A stretch of 50,746 nt of DNA from Flavobacteriales bacterium (GCA_016788295.1 JAEUSY010000056.1:1-50746), one strand, 5' to 3'. Positions 24,801 to 32,990 are shown, counted from the first letter of the stretch. Notes: a model not told the origin generated them from the sequence alone. Translations and numbers: made by a program.

Positions 24801-25465
24801 TTGACCCGTGGAGCGCACTGGAGCAATTGCACTACGAGAAAGAGGTGATCGGCTTCTACCTCAGTGGACACCCGCTGGACGACCACCGGTTGGAGATCAA
24901 ATACCTCTGCAACACCACCTTGCCCGACCTGAAGGAACTGGACAAGTTGGCCGGTCGCGACCTCACTTTCGCGGGCATTGTCACCAAGGCCGAGCACCGC
25001 ATTGCCAAGAGCGGCAAACCCTTCGGCAGCCTCAGCTTGGAGGACCACAACGGCACGCACGAGTTCATGTTCTTCAGCGAGGACTACATGAAGTTCAAGC
25101 TCTACCTGCAGACCGGCGCACTGTTGCTGGTGAAGGGACGTGCCGCCGCCCGCACCTGGGGCCGCGACGAAGGGCAGATGGAACTGAAGATCCACAACAT
25201 CGACCTACTGGGCGATGCCCGTGAGAAGTACATCACCAAGTTGAACCTGCGCCTGGAGGCCGAACGGATCAATGACAGCTTGGCCCGAGAACTTGGACAG
25301 CTATTGAAGGCCTCGCCGGGCAAATGCCGGGTGAACTTCCAGATCGTAAGCCCGGTGGAGAATATGGCGATCGAAGCGCCCAGCAAGGGTTTAAGCGTGG
25401 CCGTGAGCGAGGAGCTGATCAGGTCGCTCGATGCCTTGAGCGATGTCACATACACTCTCAACTGA
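21845..25465 (+). CDS. dnaE: DNA polymerase III subunit alpha
   Basis: 1206 residues, the expected length. The PHP domain begins HLHVHTQFSLLDG. The C-family polymerase palm carries the two catalytic aspartates in MPDIDTDFDDEGR near residue 427, preceded by IGPGRGSAAGSAVAYCIG; the third is in IKMDFLGLKTL near 602. A helix-hairpin-helix region (GAVKGVGEAAVEAI) and an OB-fold (TFAGIVTKAEHRIAKSGKPF) complete the enzyme. This is the main replicative polymerase. The start at 21845 fits the family's start at MxFSHLHVHT. It ends just before a bidirectional terminator, and so is probably monocistronic here; the upstream gene was likely osmC before the insertion. Confidence 0.98.
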   Translation: MQFSHLHVHTQFSLLDGAASIPSLFKKAAKDGHPALAITDHGNMFGAFKFVAEAGKHKNDDGSLKVKPIVGCEFYVVNDRHKKTFTRDDKDKRFHQLMLAKNAEGYKNLSKLCSLGFMDGFYSKYPRIDKELILQYHEGLIATTCCLGASVPQAIMRAGNGDLSAAEAEFKWWLDLFGEDYYIELQRHGIPEQDQVNAVLVQWARKYNVPIIASNDSHYTDREDSNAHDILLCINTGEKQSTPIATDEDTSTKDKRFGFPNDQFFFKTQAQMAETFSDLPEALDNTGLIVDKVETLKLKKDILLPNYQLPEGFTDQDEYLQHLTYQGAIKRYINDGVSGIDSLDPKIKERLDFELFVIRTMGFAGYFLIVQDFINHGRQIGVLIGPGRGSAAGSAVAYCIGITNIDPIKYDLLFERFLNPDRKSMPDIDTDFDDEGRQRVIDYVVEKYGQNQVAQIVTYGSMAAKSSIRDVARVMDLPLQEADRLAKLVPERPGIELGRLLRAPMDGEGSLKQKENLGAEEIALVKQLREVLESGELTSDVLNAAEKLEGSVRGTGVHAAGIIIAPKDLTEILPVCTSKESTLLLTQYDGKVVEDAGVIKMDFLGLKTLTIIRDALRMIKANHGVDIDIDGIPLDDPKTYALYQRAETNGTFQFESAGMQKYLRELKADQFGDLIAMNALYRPGPLEYIPTFIKRKHGLEKIVYDLPEMEDLLKETYGVTVYQEQVMLLSQKLAGFTKGDADVLRKAMGKKDRATLDKMKGKFLEGTAERGFDAKVCDKIWTDWEAFAQYAFNKSHSTCYAFVAYQTAWLKANYPSEYMASVLTHSGGQIDKITFFMEECRRMGISVLGPDVNESQLQFSVNKAGQIRFGLGAVKGVGEAAVEAIVADRQANGPYKDIYDLMRRVNLRAANRKALESLAYAGAFDGFPKTHRAHFFHSAGEGKPTFIETLVRYGQQSQDGADSAQVNMFGEADDAAGIPEPTLPAIDPWSALEQLHYEKEVIGFYLSGHPLDDHRLEIKYLCNTTLPDLKELDKLAGRDLTFAGIVTKAEHRIAKSGKPFGSLSLEDHNGTHEFMFFSEDYMKFKLYLQTGALLLVKGRAAARTWGRDEGQMELKIHNIDLLGDAREKYITKLNLRLEAERINDSLARELGQLLKASPGKCRVNFQIVSPVENMAIEAPSKGLSVAVSEELIRSLDALSDVTYTLN

Positions 25466-25483
25466 GCCCCCCTTGTGAAATGC

Positions 25484-25520
25484 GAAAGGCCCGCAGATCC
25501 GTGTGATCTGCAGGCCTTTC
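25484..25520. terminator. Bidirectional terminator between dnaE and the FISUMP gene
   Basis: Outer stem GAAAGGCC / GGCCTTTC and inner stem GCAGATC / GATCTGC, with one C/A mismatch between and a CGTGT loop. It lies between the convergent stops 25465 and 25535 and is flanked by AAA/TTT pairs that serve each strand. Confidence 0.75.
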
Positions 25521-25534
25521 ACGCTACTGTTGCA

Positions 25535-26848
25535 TTAATCCAGCACACAACGCACGCAGAACCCGTTCTGCTTCGGAAAATCATCACGCACGATACCTCC
25601 GGAGGACGTGATCATGGTGCGGAACAGGGCTTCCGCTCCATTGTCGGTGGAGCTCCACCAGTACCCTGCTGTTGAGATCCCCGAGAAACCGCCGCCGATA
25701 CCTGAGCGTTGACCGCTACCCCTGAGCCCAAGGCCGGTCTCATCGGTAGCCCCGGTGTTCGGGCTGTTCCACGTCTGCAAGCTTTTCATCTTACCGCCGA
25801 CATTCTGCGCCGCACCGCGAATGAAACCCATGCCATCCAGCTCGCTCGCGGGCATACCCAGGGCGCTTTCAAGGTCCTTCCATTCGAGGTCCGTGGCCAC
25901 ATGCCAGCCCAATGGGCAAAGACCGCGCGCATCGCTGGCTGCGAACCAGTTGTAGCGCTTGCCGGTGGTGGCATCGTTGCTCGCCGAGTTGTTATAACTG
26001 CAGACCGCGCCGGAAGTGGTGGCGATCCATGTCGAAGCATCACTCACTGCTGCAACAGCATCGCCGTTCGCGTACTTGGTGGTGCGCAGTTCCTCTGCGG
26101 ACCAGCAGACCCCGTCCACCTCCACCGCACGATAGACGTTCCCGTCCAGATCGGTCATGGTCGGCGCCTGGCGGCAAGCGGCTCCGGCGAGGAGCGCGAA
26201 CGTGTGGGTGATGGATGCATCTGGTGCTTCCGTGATCACAGCGCTCTTCACAAGTCCAGCGGCAGCACCGTATCCGATGTAACGCAGCTCATCGCCCGGA
26301 GCCCAGGCCCATCCGGCTCCGCCTCCTTTCGGATATCCAGCAACGCCCTCGTAGTGCAGCTGGACCGGTGCGGATGACGTGGCTTCATTGCTGATCAAAC
26401 GCAAGGCCTGCCTTTGCGCTCCTTGGGTAACAGTGACCAGGAGCATCTGCTCGCCCCCACCATGAAGTCGCATGCGATGCGCTCCAGCTGGAAGTACACG
26501 TGCGAAATGAGCCAGATCGCGCCCAGCAACGTCGTGAACGGACACCGTTGCGGGGCCGCTCATGAGCGTTGTAAAGGTGATCATAGCCTCATCGCCGTAT
26601 GGATTAGGCGCGGCCTGCATGCGGAACTCGGCTCCGCCGGGATCGGAAATGCCCACGGTCCCGAGGAAGAGGACATTGTTGGGGGCAACGATCAGTGTAT
26701 CGGCACCTTGGGTGACATTGCGCACCCATACGCTGTCCAAGGGCCAATTGGAACCATTGAGCGTGGCGTTGAAGGTGAGGGTGATGCTCTGTGCCGATAG
26801 CTGTGCCGAGGCGAGCATCGCGGTGGCGAAAAGGGTATTGAATCGCAT
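25535..26848 (-). CDS. Secreted FISUMP-domain protein with internal sorting-domain-like module
   Basis: 437 residues. Signal peptide MRFNTLFATAMLASAQLSAQ, then a first module (NATLNGSNWPLDSVWVRNVT). Residues about 77-155 resemble a T9SS type A sorting domain (APNPYGDEAMITF; VSVHDVAGRDLAHF; AGAHRMRL), but it is near the middle rather than at the C-terminus. After GDELRYIGYG the FISUMP domain covers about 225-437: DGNVYRAVEVDGVCWSAEEL, LCPLGWHVATDLEWKDLE, and the C-terminal FCVRCVLD. FISUMP domains occur in large paralogous families of secreted Bacteroidota and Fibrobacter proteins with unknown activity. Cysteines in GVCWSAEEL, SGAVCSYNN, RGLCPLGW and FCVRCVL suggest disulphides. Confidence 0.85.
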   Translation of the reverse strand: MRFNTLFATAMLASAQLSAQSITLTFNATLNGSNWPLDSVWVRNVTQGADTLIVAPNNVLFLGTVGISDPGGAEFRMQAAPNPYGDEAMITFTTLMSGPATVSVHDVAGRDLAHFARVLPAGAHRMRLHGGGEQMLLVTVTQGAQRQALRLISNEATSSAPVQLHYEGVAGYPKGGGAGWAWAPGDELRYIGYGAAAGLVKSAVITEAPDASITHTFALLAGAACRQAPTMTDLDGNVYRAVEVDGVCWSAEELRTTKYANGDAVAAVSDASTWIATTSGAVCSYNNSASNDATTGKRYNWFAASDARGLCPLGWHVATDLEWKDLESALGMPASELDGMGFIRGAAQNVGGKMKSLQTWNSPNTGATDETGLGLRGSGQRSGIGGGFSGISTAGYWWSSTDNGAEALFRTMITSSGGIVRDDFPKQNGFCVRCVLD

Positions 26849-26901
26849 GGTCCAGGTTGTGTTGGTTCGTTCTTGGTTTTGGTCCAGGTCTGCTTTGCAT
26901 G

Positions 26902-27357
26902 TCAGCGGGGCGCATCGGTGGTGGGCTCCGTCGTGTTCCGGCCCAGGAGGCGCATGAGCAGGTCATGGTGCATGGCTTCGTCCATGGTCTTCCGGCCGTT
27001 CACGAGCGTGATCGTTCGGATGAGTAGTTCGGGACACTCATCCTGCATGAGCAGATACTGGTCCAACAGCACCACGGAGCCACCATCCGAACCGCCATGC
27101 ACCGAATGCAGCATGGTCTCGTTCTCGAGAAGACCTTTCAACCGATATGGCCGAGGCTCGTCAACCGGCGTGGCGTAAATGCCGCCAGGGCCTTTGATGG
27201 GCTGGTTGAGCCAGGTTCGCACAGGGCCTGTGATCGTGGGCTGCCGATCGATAAGCACGAGACCGTGACCCCGAACGAATTGGATCTCTAGGCCCTCCCA
27301 AGAGAGGCCGTGGCACCACCAACGTGGATCCATGGGGGGTGGACTTCCTTGCTCCAT
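26902..27357 (-). CDS. Hypothetical protein (about 151 aa)
   Basis: No family is recognised. The frame reads MEQGSPPPMDPRWWCHGLSW with WEGLEIQFVRGHGLVLIDRQ, then PRPYRLKGLLENETMLHSVH, GSVVLLDQYLLMQDECPELL and a C-terminal helix DEAMHHDLLMRLLG. No signal peptide or membrane helix is seen. A downstream ATG at 27333 (MDPRWW) has the better AAGGAAG upstream, so the exact start is uncertain. It lies 53 nt upstream of the FISUMP gene on the same strand and is divergent from the HPt gene. Confidence 0.6.
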   Translation of the reverse strand: MEQGSPPPMDPRWWCHGLSWEGLEIQFVRGHGLVLIDRQPTITGPVRTWLNQPIKGPGGIYATPVDEPRPYRLKGLLENETMLHSVHGGSDGGSVVLLDQYLLMQDECPELLIRTITLVNGRKTMDEAMHHDLLMRLLGRNTTEPTTDAPR

Positions 27358-27482
27358 GCTTCCGGACAGGCTCACTGGCCTTGGCAACAAAGGTCCCGGG
27401 CGTCGATCTCCTGAGGAAGCGTGGTATCACCCGTTCAACAGAACAGGTGAAAACACCTGGTGCCGGGAAGGTGCATCCGCCG

Positions 27483-27490
27483 GAGATTTG
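27483..27490 (+). promoter_or_regulatory. Putative -7 box for the HPt gene and phosphorelay operon
   Basis: GAGATTTG, one base from TAnnTTTG, 16 nt before the HPt ATG at 27507. If real, it is the main promoter of the phosphorelay genes, although a GAACTTTA box just before the response regulator (27860) could add expression. Confidence 0.4.
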
Positions 27491-27506
27491 TTCCGATCAG
27501 ATAGCC

Positions 27507-27839
27507 ATGGACCTCACCTACCTACAGCGCATGTGCAAAGGCGACAGCCAGCGCATGAGCCGATACATCGGTCTCTACCTCCAGGAAGCCCCCGCCCTGT
27601 TCGATCAATTGGAAGAGGCCCTGCGCTCGGGCAATGGAGAAACCCTGGCGACCTGCGCGCACACCCTTCGACCGCAGGCGAGGTACATGGGCGGCACCGG
27701 TCTGTTCAGCATGCTCACCACCCTCGAGATCCGCGCGCGTGCCCGTGGTGCGGAGGCGTGCGCCGACCTGGTGGCGGAGGCCTGCGCGGAGAACGTGAGG
27801 CTGATGGATTCCTTGCGCAGTTGGAAAGCACCCGTATAA
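27507..27839 (+). CDS. Hpt-domain histidine phosphotransfer protein
   Basis: 110 residues, a single-domain HPt protein. The phospho-accepting histidine is His52 in LATCAHTLRPQARYMGG, matching the HPt pattern AHxLKxxxxxxG (Arg here replaces the usual Lys). Helices are consistent with a four-helix bundle: MDLTYLQRMCKGDSQRMSRY, LYLQEAPALFDQLEEALRSG. It would relay phosphate between the kinase receiver domain and the NarL-type regulator. It lies 32 nt upstream of that regulator, followed by the hybrid kinase, giving all parts of a multistep phosphorelay in one operon. Confidence 0.85.
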   Translation: MDLTYLQRMCKGDSQRMSRYIGLYLQEAPALFDQLEEALRSGNGETLATCAHTLRPQARYMGGTGLFSMLTTLEIRARARGAEACADLVAEACAENVRLMDSLRSWKAPV

Positions 27840-27859
27840 TGACAAGCTCCGGGAATGCC

Positions 27860-27867
27860 GAACTTTA
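27860..27867 (+). promoter_or_regulatory. Weak -7-like box 4 nt before the response-regulator start
   Basis: GAACTTTA, followed by GACG and the ATG at 27872. Weak match to TAnnTTTG but with the same 4-nt spacing found at DUF423, DUF58, DUF2520, mazG and the 44585 gene. Confidence 0.25.
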
Positions 27868-27871
27868 GACG

Positions 27872-28519
27872 ATGATCCGTCTCGCTCTTGCCGACGACCA
27901 GGTGCTCTTTCGCCGCGGCCTTTCCATGCTACTGGCCGACATGACCGATGTGCGCATCGTGCTGGAGTGCGCCAATGGCGAGGAACTGCTGACCGGCCTG
28001 CGGAACGACCCGGTGGACATTGTACTGCTCGACCTGGAGATGCCCGTGATGAGCGGCATGGACGCGATGAAGCACATGCGCTCAGAGTTCCCGGATGTGA
28101 AGGTGATCGTGCTGAGCATGCACAGTGAAGAGAAGTTCATCGTGCACCTGATGGAGCTGGGTGCGAACGGCTACGTCCTGAAAACGGCGGAGCCCGACGA
28201 GATCGAGAACGCCATTCGCGCTGTAGCCTGCACAGGGTACCACTTCTCGGACATGGTGAGCCGTGTGCTGCTGCACGGGCTGGTGAAGAAGGAGAAGTTG
28301 AAACCCTCCTTCGATGACATCGACCCCTTGAGCGCGCGCGAACAAGAGGTGCTCCGCCTGATCTGCCAGGAGCTCACCACCACGGAGATAGCGGGCAAGC
28401 TCTACTTGAGCCCACGAACGGTGGAAGGGCACCGCAACAACATCCTGCTGAAGACCGGCGCGCGTAATACCGCGGGCCTCGTGGTGTACGCCATGACCAA
28501 GGGTATCTATTCCCCATGA
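27872..28519 (+). CDS. NarL/LuxR-type response regulator
   Basis: 215 residues. Receiver domain with acidic pocket ADDQ near residue 8-10, phospho-acceptor Asp54 (IVLLDLEMPVMSG), the switch residues S (VLSMHS) and Lys near 105 (YVLKTAEPDE). C-terminal LuxR-type HTH with LSAREQEVLRLICQELTTTE and YLSPRTVEGHRNNILLKTGA. It would bind DNA when phosphorylated. Its stop (TGA at 28517) overlaps the ATG of the hybrid kinase (ATGATG), so the two are translationally coupled. The HPt gene is 32 nt upstream. The likely output of the phosphorelay. Confidence 0.95.
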   Translation: MIRLALADDQVLFRRGLSMLLADMTDVRIVLECANGEELLTGLRNDPVDIVLLDLEMPVMSGMDAMKHMRSEFPDVKVIVLSMHSEEKFIVHLMELGANGYVLKTAEPDEIENAIRAVACTGYHFSDMVSRVLLHGLVKKEKLKPSFDDIDPLSAREQEVLRLICQELTTTEIAGKLYLSPRTVEGHRNNILLKTGARNTAGLVVYAMTKGIYSP

Positions 28520-31500
28520 TGGAGCGATGGCGCATCAACGGGAGATGGTTGATAGCGAAGGGGTTCGTGATCGGCTTGCTCGCGGCCTGCGAACGGGCCC
28601 CATCCGTTCACCGCGAACAGGTGGATGATGGGTTGCGTGGCATCCAGGTGATCCCGCGTAACACGGAGGCGCGCATCACCGCCAGGGCGTTCAGGCTTGC
28701 CGACATGCCTCGCGAAGAGTTGAAGTCTCCCCATCGCACCGAGTTGCCGGCAAAGTCCAAAGCCCTGGCGCCACCTGCGGACATCACGGCCATCGTGAAA
28801 GGGGGAGGCGTAGGGGCCGGACCTTTCAGTTCGGTAGTTACGAAGCAGAGGCTGCGACAGCGCTCCATCCCCCTGGGCCTGCTGCGTCGTTCCCCGGTGA
28901 AGGAGCCCAAGGTGCGCGAGCACAACCCTGATTGCTTTTCCTGCTTCTCGAAGAACCAAGGTCTGCCGCACGATGTGGTGCACGCCATGCAGCAGGACCG
29001 CGACGGCAACATATGGTTCGCAACAGGCGCCGGGGTGTCGCGCTACGACGGGCATGCGTTCACCCACTTCGGCGAAGAGGAAGGTCTTCCTGCCACCGCC
29101 ATATGGAGCCTTCTCGAGGACGGTTCAGGCCGAATTTGGTTCGGCGGATATGGCGGCGGGCTGGGTTTTATCGACGGGGAACGGGTCACGCTCCTCAGCG
29201 ACAGCCTCGAACACCTTGAACATGGCATCACCAGCATGATCCAGGACAAGGAGGGCCGCTTGTGGTTCGGCCTCGATGGAGGAGGGCTTGCCATGGTGAG
29301 CGATGGGACGCTCACCGTTCATGAGTTCCACCAAGCCCCGGCCGCAGCACAGGTGCTCAGCTTGTTCGGGCACAAGGATGGGAGCATCTGGTTCGGCACG
29401 CGTGGCAACGGCGCAGCCCGGTTCGACGGGACTTCCTTCCAGTGGCACCACCTGCCCAGCGATACGGTGCGCAGCATCTTTAGCGATGACGAAGATGGAC
29501 TCTGGTTCTGCACGAACAACGGCATCGTGCACCGGAAGGATGGTCGATATGTCCACTACGGCGGATCACAAGGCTTGCCATCGGATGTGATCCGTCGCGG
29601 TCTGGCTGCGCCGGATGGTAGCGCTTGGTTCGCTTCGCACGACCAAGGCATCCTCAAACTGGGCAATGGCCGTATCAGCCAGTACACCGAGGGGAACGGT
29701 CTGCCCACCAACGATATCCGGTCCTTGCTGCTGGACGACAGCGGCACCCTGTGGGTGGGCACAGGAGGCGATGGTGCCTGCCGCTACGATGGTCACCGTT
29801 TCAGGCATTTCACCGGGTCGAGCGGGTTGCCAGGCCCCCACATGAAGAGCCTTCTTACGGATGGCTCCGATGCGCTGTGGATGGGCAGCTTTGAGAACGG
29901 CCTGATCAAAATGGAGAGGGACCAGTTACGCGTTTTCGCTCCAGGACGCGGCCTGCCCGAGGCCCCTATTGTCGGACTGGCCAAGGACCTCAAGGGGCGC
30001 TTGTGGTGCGCGATGGGGGCTTCAGGTGTCGCGGTGATCGAAGGGGCCGATGTCGTTCAGGTCGATACCCGGAACGGTCTTCCATCGGACCATGTCGACG
30101 GGCTGGCGGTGGATGGGCAAGGCAACGTCTGGCTGGCCACACGATCCGGCGTGGTACACATCACCGATGATAGCCTGCGCACCATCACCCTGGCAGGTCT
30201 GCCATCCCCTCAGAAGATCCGGTTCATCCACGCGGCGCCTTCCGGTAGAGTGTGGTTCTCGATCCATGAACAGGGCGTTGCCGTTCTCCACGACGGCAAC
30301 TGGCAGTTGATCGGACCATCGGAGGGCCTGCCGCATCGCACGGTCACCTGCGTGCTGGAGGATCCGCGCGGCTGGACCTGGATCGGCACACATGCTGGCC
30401 TGCTTGTGCTCACGACGAAGGGCGCCCGCCACGTCACCAGCAAAGAAGGGCTCTGCAGCGACCAGGTGAGCAGCATCATGGAGGATGCCCTTGGTAACAT
30501 CGTTTACGGTACACGTTCCGGTATGGGGCGCATCCTGATCGATGCCGCTGCGGACACCGGCCGATGGCACATCGAGAACCATGGCTTCAATGATGGCTTC
30601 CACGGCGGCGGTGTCAACGATGGACAGACGATGGCCCTGGCCGGTGATGGTACCATCTGGATCGCCACCAACACCGACCTCACTGCCTTCACGCCGGCTG
30701 CGCTGCCACTCGGCGGACCGCCGGCCATTCGCCTGGATGGGATCGAGCTGTTCAATGAACAAGTGGACTGGACCGATCTTGAGGACCAGGGGCGCGACCG
30801 TGTCACCCTGGCCAACGGCATCCAGCTCAGGGACGTGAAGCACACCGGGATCGCGCCATGGAGCCGGTCGCCCATTACACCGGCGTTCCGCCACGACAAC
30901 AACTACATCACCTTCCGCTTCACCGGGGTGAGCGTGGATCGACCCGCCGACATCCGTTACCGCTGGAAGTTGGAGGGCCTTGATAACGGATGGAGTGCGC
31001 CATCGGTGGAGAACCGTGCGCAGTATGGCAACCTGGCTCCGGGCGGATACGTGTTCCTGGTGGAGGCCTTGAACGGTCATGGTCTGGCGAGCGGGACGCT
31101 CCGGTATCCGTTCTCCATACGTCCGCATTGGTCATCCACCTGGTGGGCATACACCACCTATGCGCTGCTCTCGGCATTGCTGGTGCTCGCCTACGTGCGC
31201 TGGCGCACCGCTTCGCTCCATGAACGCCAGGCGGCGCTTCAGGCAGAGGTGGCGCGCGCCACGTACAGCATGCGCCAGCAGATGGAGCGGGCCGAACTTA
31301 GCGAGAAGCACAAGCAGCAGTTCCTGGCCAACATGAGCCACGAGATACGCACGCCAATGAACGCGATCATGGGCATGGCCGGCATACTGAAGCGCAACCC
31401 GCACTCGCGCGAGCAACAGAGCTACCTGGATGCCATCGCCACCAGCAGCGAGAACCTGTTGGTGATCCTCAACGACATCCTGGATATCAGCAAGCTCGAA

Positions 31501-32469
31501 GCGGGCCGGATCGCGTTCGAACGGATCCCCTTCGCGCCACGCGCTGTAATGGACAATGTGTGTGAGATCATTCGCTTCAGGGCCGAAGAAAAGAACCTCG
31601 CGTTGAACCTGCATCTGGACCCGGCCATACCGGAACTGCTCCTGGGGGACCCCACCCGGTTGAACCAGATCGTGCTCAACCTGGCGGGCAATGCGGTGAA
31701 GTTCACTGAGAAGGGTGCCATCGACATCCATGTCGCGTGGCGCCCGCCGCGCGCAGATCGATCGGAACCTGGAGCGCTCGTGGTGGATGTGCGCGATTCG
31801 GGGATCGGCATTCCGGCGGACAGGCTCGATCGCATCTTCGAGGAGTTCACCCAGGCCTACAGCGATACGACCCGCAAATACGGCGGCACCGGCCTGGGGC
31901 TCACCATCAGCAAGCGGCTTGTGGAGATGCAGGGCGGCAGCATCACGGTGAAAAGCGAACCGGGCAAGGGCAGCCTGTTCACGGTCAGCATTCCGTATGA
32001 GGTATCGGCCAAGGACCCCGGGACCCCGTCGACACCAGAGGCCGGAGTTTCAGCAAGGAGTGACGGGGCCATCGCGGAACTGCATGATCTGCGGATACTG
32101 CTCGTCGAGGACAACGCATTCAATGCGATGGTGGCGCAGGACGAATTGGTCGATGCGATCCCCGGTGTGCTGGTCGAGGTTGCCGCGAACGGGCGCATCG
32201 CCGTGGAGATGGCACGGACCAACACATACGATGTGATCCTCATGGACGTGCAGATGCCGGAGCTGAACGGCTACGATGCCACCACGGCGATCCGCGCATT
32301 ACCGGGCGACAAGGCGCGCACACCGATCGTGGCCATGACAGCGAACGTGCTGAGGGAGGAGATCGAGCACTGCGTGGAAGCGGGCATGGACGGGTACATC
32401 CCCAAACCGTTCACTCGAGATGAGTTAATGAAAGGCATCTTGTCGGTGATGAACGTCAGAACGACCTGA
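28516..32469 (+). CDS. Large hybrid histidine kinase: lipobox, reg_prop propeller, Y_Y_Y, HisKA, HATPase, receiver
   Basis: 1317 residues. The N-terminus has a short hydrophobic stretch GFVIGLLAACERAPS (possible lipobox at about residue 20). Residues about 145-740 are two-component-regulator propeller repeats, about 13 blades (GNIWFATGAGVSRYDG; GRIWFGGYGGGL; GSIWFGTRGNGAARFDG and so on). A Y_Y_Y domain follows (RYRWKLEGLDNGWSAP). One transmembrane helix starts near 875 (WWAYTTYALLSALLVLAYV). HisKA: His942 in ANMSHEIRTPMNAI. HATPase: NAVKFTEKG near 1058, DSGIGIP near 1095 and GGTGLGLTISKRL near 1122. C-terminal receiver: Asp1244 in ILMDVQMPELNGYDA. Unlike classical hybrid kinases of the HTCS type, no AraC DNA-binding domain is present, so output is expected through the neighbouring HPt and NarL regulator. 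The ligand, presumably a periplasmic glycan or peptide, is unknown. Confidence 0.93.
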   Translation: MMERWRINGRWLIAKGFVIGLLAACERAPSVHREQVDDGLRGIQVIPRNTEARITARAFRLADMPREELKSPHRTELPAKSKALAPPADITAIVKGGGVGAGPFSSVVTKQRLRQRSIPLGLLRRSPVKEPKVREHNPDCFSCFSKNQGLPHDVVHAMQQDRDGNIWFATGAGVSRYDGHAFTHFGEEEGLPATAIWSLLEDGSGRIWFGGYGGGLGFIDGERVTLLSDSLEHLEHGITSMIQDKEGRLWFGLDGGGLAMVSDGTLTVHEFHQAPAAAQVLSLFGHKDGSIWFGTRGNGAARFDGTSFQWHHLPSDTVRSIFSDDEDGLWFCTNNGIVHRKDGRYVHYGGSQGLPSDVIRRGLAAPDGSAWFASHDQGILKLGNGRISQYTEGNGLPTNDIRSLLLDDSGTLWVGTGGDGACRYDGHRFRHFTGSSGLPGPHMKSLLTDGSDALWMGSFENGLIKMERDQLRVFAPGRGLPEAPIVGLAKDLKGRLWCAMGASGVAVIEGADVVQVDTRNGLPSDHVDGLAVDGQGNVWLATRSGVVHITDDSLRTITLAGLPSPQKIRFIHAAPSGRVWFSIHEQGVAVLHDGNWQLIGPSEGLPHRTVTCVLEDPRGWTWIGTHAGLLVLTTKGARHVTSKEGLCSDQVSSIMEDALGNIVYGTRSGMGRILIDAAADTGRWHIENHGFNDGFHGGGVNDGQTMALAGDGTIWIATNTDLTAFTPAALPLGGPPAIRLDGIELFNEQVDWTDLEDQGRDRVTLANGIQLRDVKHTGIAPWSRSPITPAFRHDNNYITFRFTGVSVDRPADIRYRWKLEGLDNGWSAPSVENRAQYGNLAPGGYVFLVEALNGHGLASGTLRYPFSIRPHWSSTWWAYTTYALLSALLVLAYVRWRTASLHERQAALQAEVARATYSMRQQMERAELSEKHKQQFLANMSHEIRTPMNAIMGMAGILKRNPHSREQQSYLDAIATSSENLLVILNDILDISKLEAGRIAFERIPFAPRAVMDNVCEIIRFRAEEKNLALNLHLDPAIPELLLGDPTRLNQIVLNLAGNAVKFTEKGAIDIHVAWRPPRADRSEPGALVVDVRDSGIGIPADRLDRIFEEFTQAYSDTTRKYGGTGLGLTISKRLVEMQGGSITVKSEPGKGSLFTVSIPYEVSAKDPGTPSTPEAGVSARSDGAIAELHDLRILLVEDNAFNAMVAQDELVDAIPGVLVEVAANGRIAVEMARTNTYDVILMDVQMPELNGYDATTAIRALPGDKARTPIVAMTANVLREEIEHCVEAGMDGYIPKPFTRDELMKGILSVMNVRTT

Positions 32470-32567
32470 CTAAAAGCTACTTCTGCCAAGAAGAAGCCAT
32501 CGTCAGGTTGGATTCCTGACTGATCGTCAGCCCAACGGCTCCGGCAAGGTCTTCGTCCGTTCCGCGA

Positions 32568-32575
32568 TAGATTTG
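32568..32575 (+). promoter_or_regulatory. Putative -7 box for trxA
   Basis: TAGATTTG, an exact match to TAnnTTTG, followed by CACC, about 52 nt upstream of the trxA ATG (32628). It gives a leader of about 45 nt. Confidence 0.55.
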
Positions 32576-32627
32576 CACCTTCATACTCCAATTCAAACCA
32601 ACCGCGCGCAAGCGCAAACGCAAGAAC

Positions 32628-32948
32628 ATGGCACTCGAATTCACCGACAGCAATTTTGATGAGCTCGTACTGAAGAGCGACAAACCCGTACTCGTGGACT
32701 TTTGGGCGGAATGGTGCGGCCCCTGCCGCATGGTGGGACCCGTGGTGGAGGAACTGAGCAAGGAGTATGAAGGCAAGGCAGTTGTGGGCAAACTGAACGT
32801 GGACCACAACGCGCAGATCAGCATGAAGTACGGCATCCGCAGCATCCCCACGCTGCTGGTGTTCAAGAACGGCGAGATCGTGGACCGCGCTGTGGGCGCC
32901 ATGCCCAAGAGCGAGCTGGCCAAGAAGCTGGACGGCCAACTGGCCTGA
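32628..32948 (+). CDS. trxA: Thioredoxin
   Basis: 106 residues, the canonical size. Active site WCGPC at 29-33 (AEWCGPCRMVGP), the cis-Pro in SIPTLLVFKNGEIVD, and the typical start MALEFTDSNFDELVL. A cytoplasmic protein disulphide reductase, with no signal peptide. Single-gene unit between its own promoter and a strong terminator; the hybrid kinase ends 158 nt upstream. Confidence 0.97.
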   Translation: MALEFTDSNFDELVLKSDKPVLVDFWAEWCGPCRMVGPVVEELSKEYEGKAVVGKLNVDHNAQISMKYGIRSIPTLLVFKNGEIVDRAVGAMPKSELAKKLDGQLA

Positions 32949-32970
32949 TCGGCCATCATTTCATCCCGAG

Positions 32971-32990
32971 AGCCCGGAGCGATCCGGGCT
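32971..32990 (+). terminator. Rho-independent terminator after trxA
   Basis: 8-bp GC-rich stem (AGCCCGGA / TCCGGGCT) with a 4-nt GCGA loop, followed by TTCGTTTTTT. Strong terminator for trxA. Confidence 0.85.

Noticed and set aside
23279..25195. 638-codon minus-strand open frame over dnaE
   Set aside because: Shadow of dnaE codon bias (rich in His, Gln and Leu), no domain signal.
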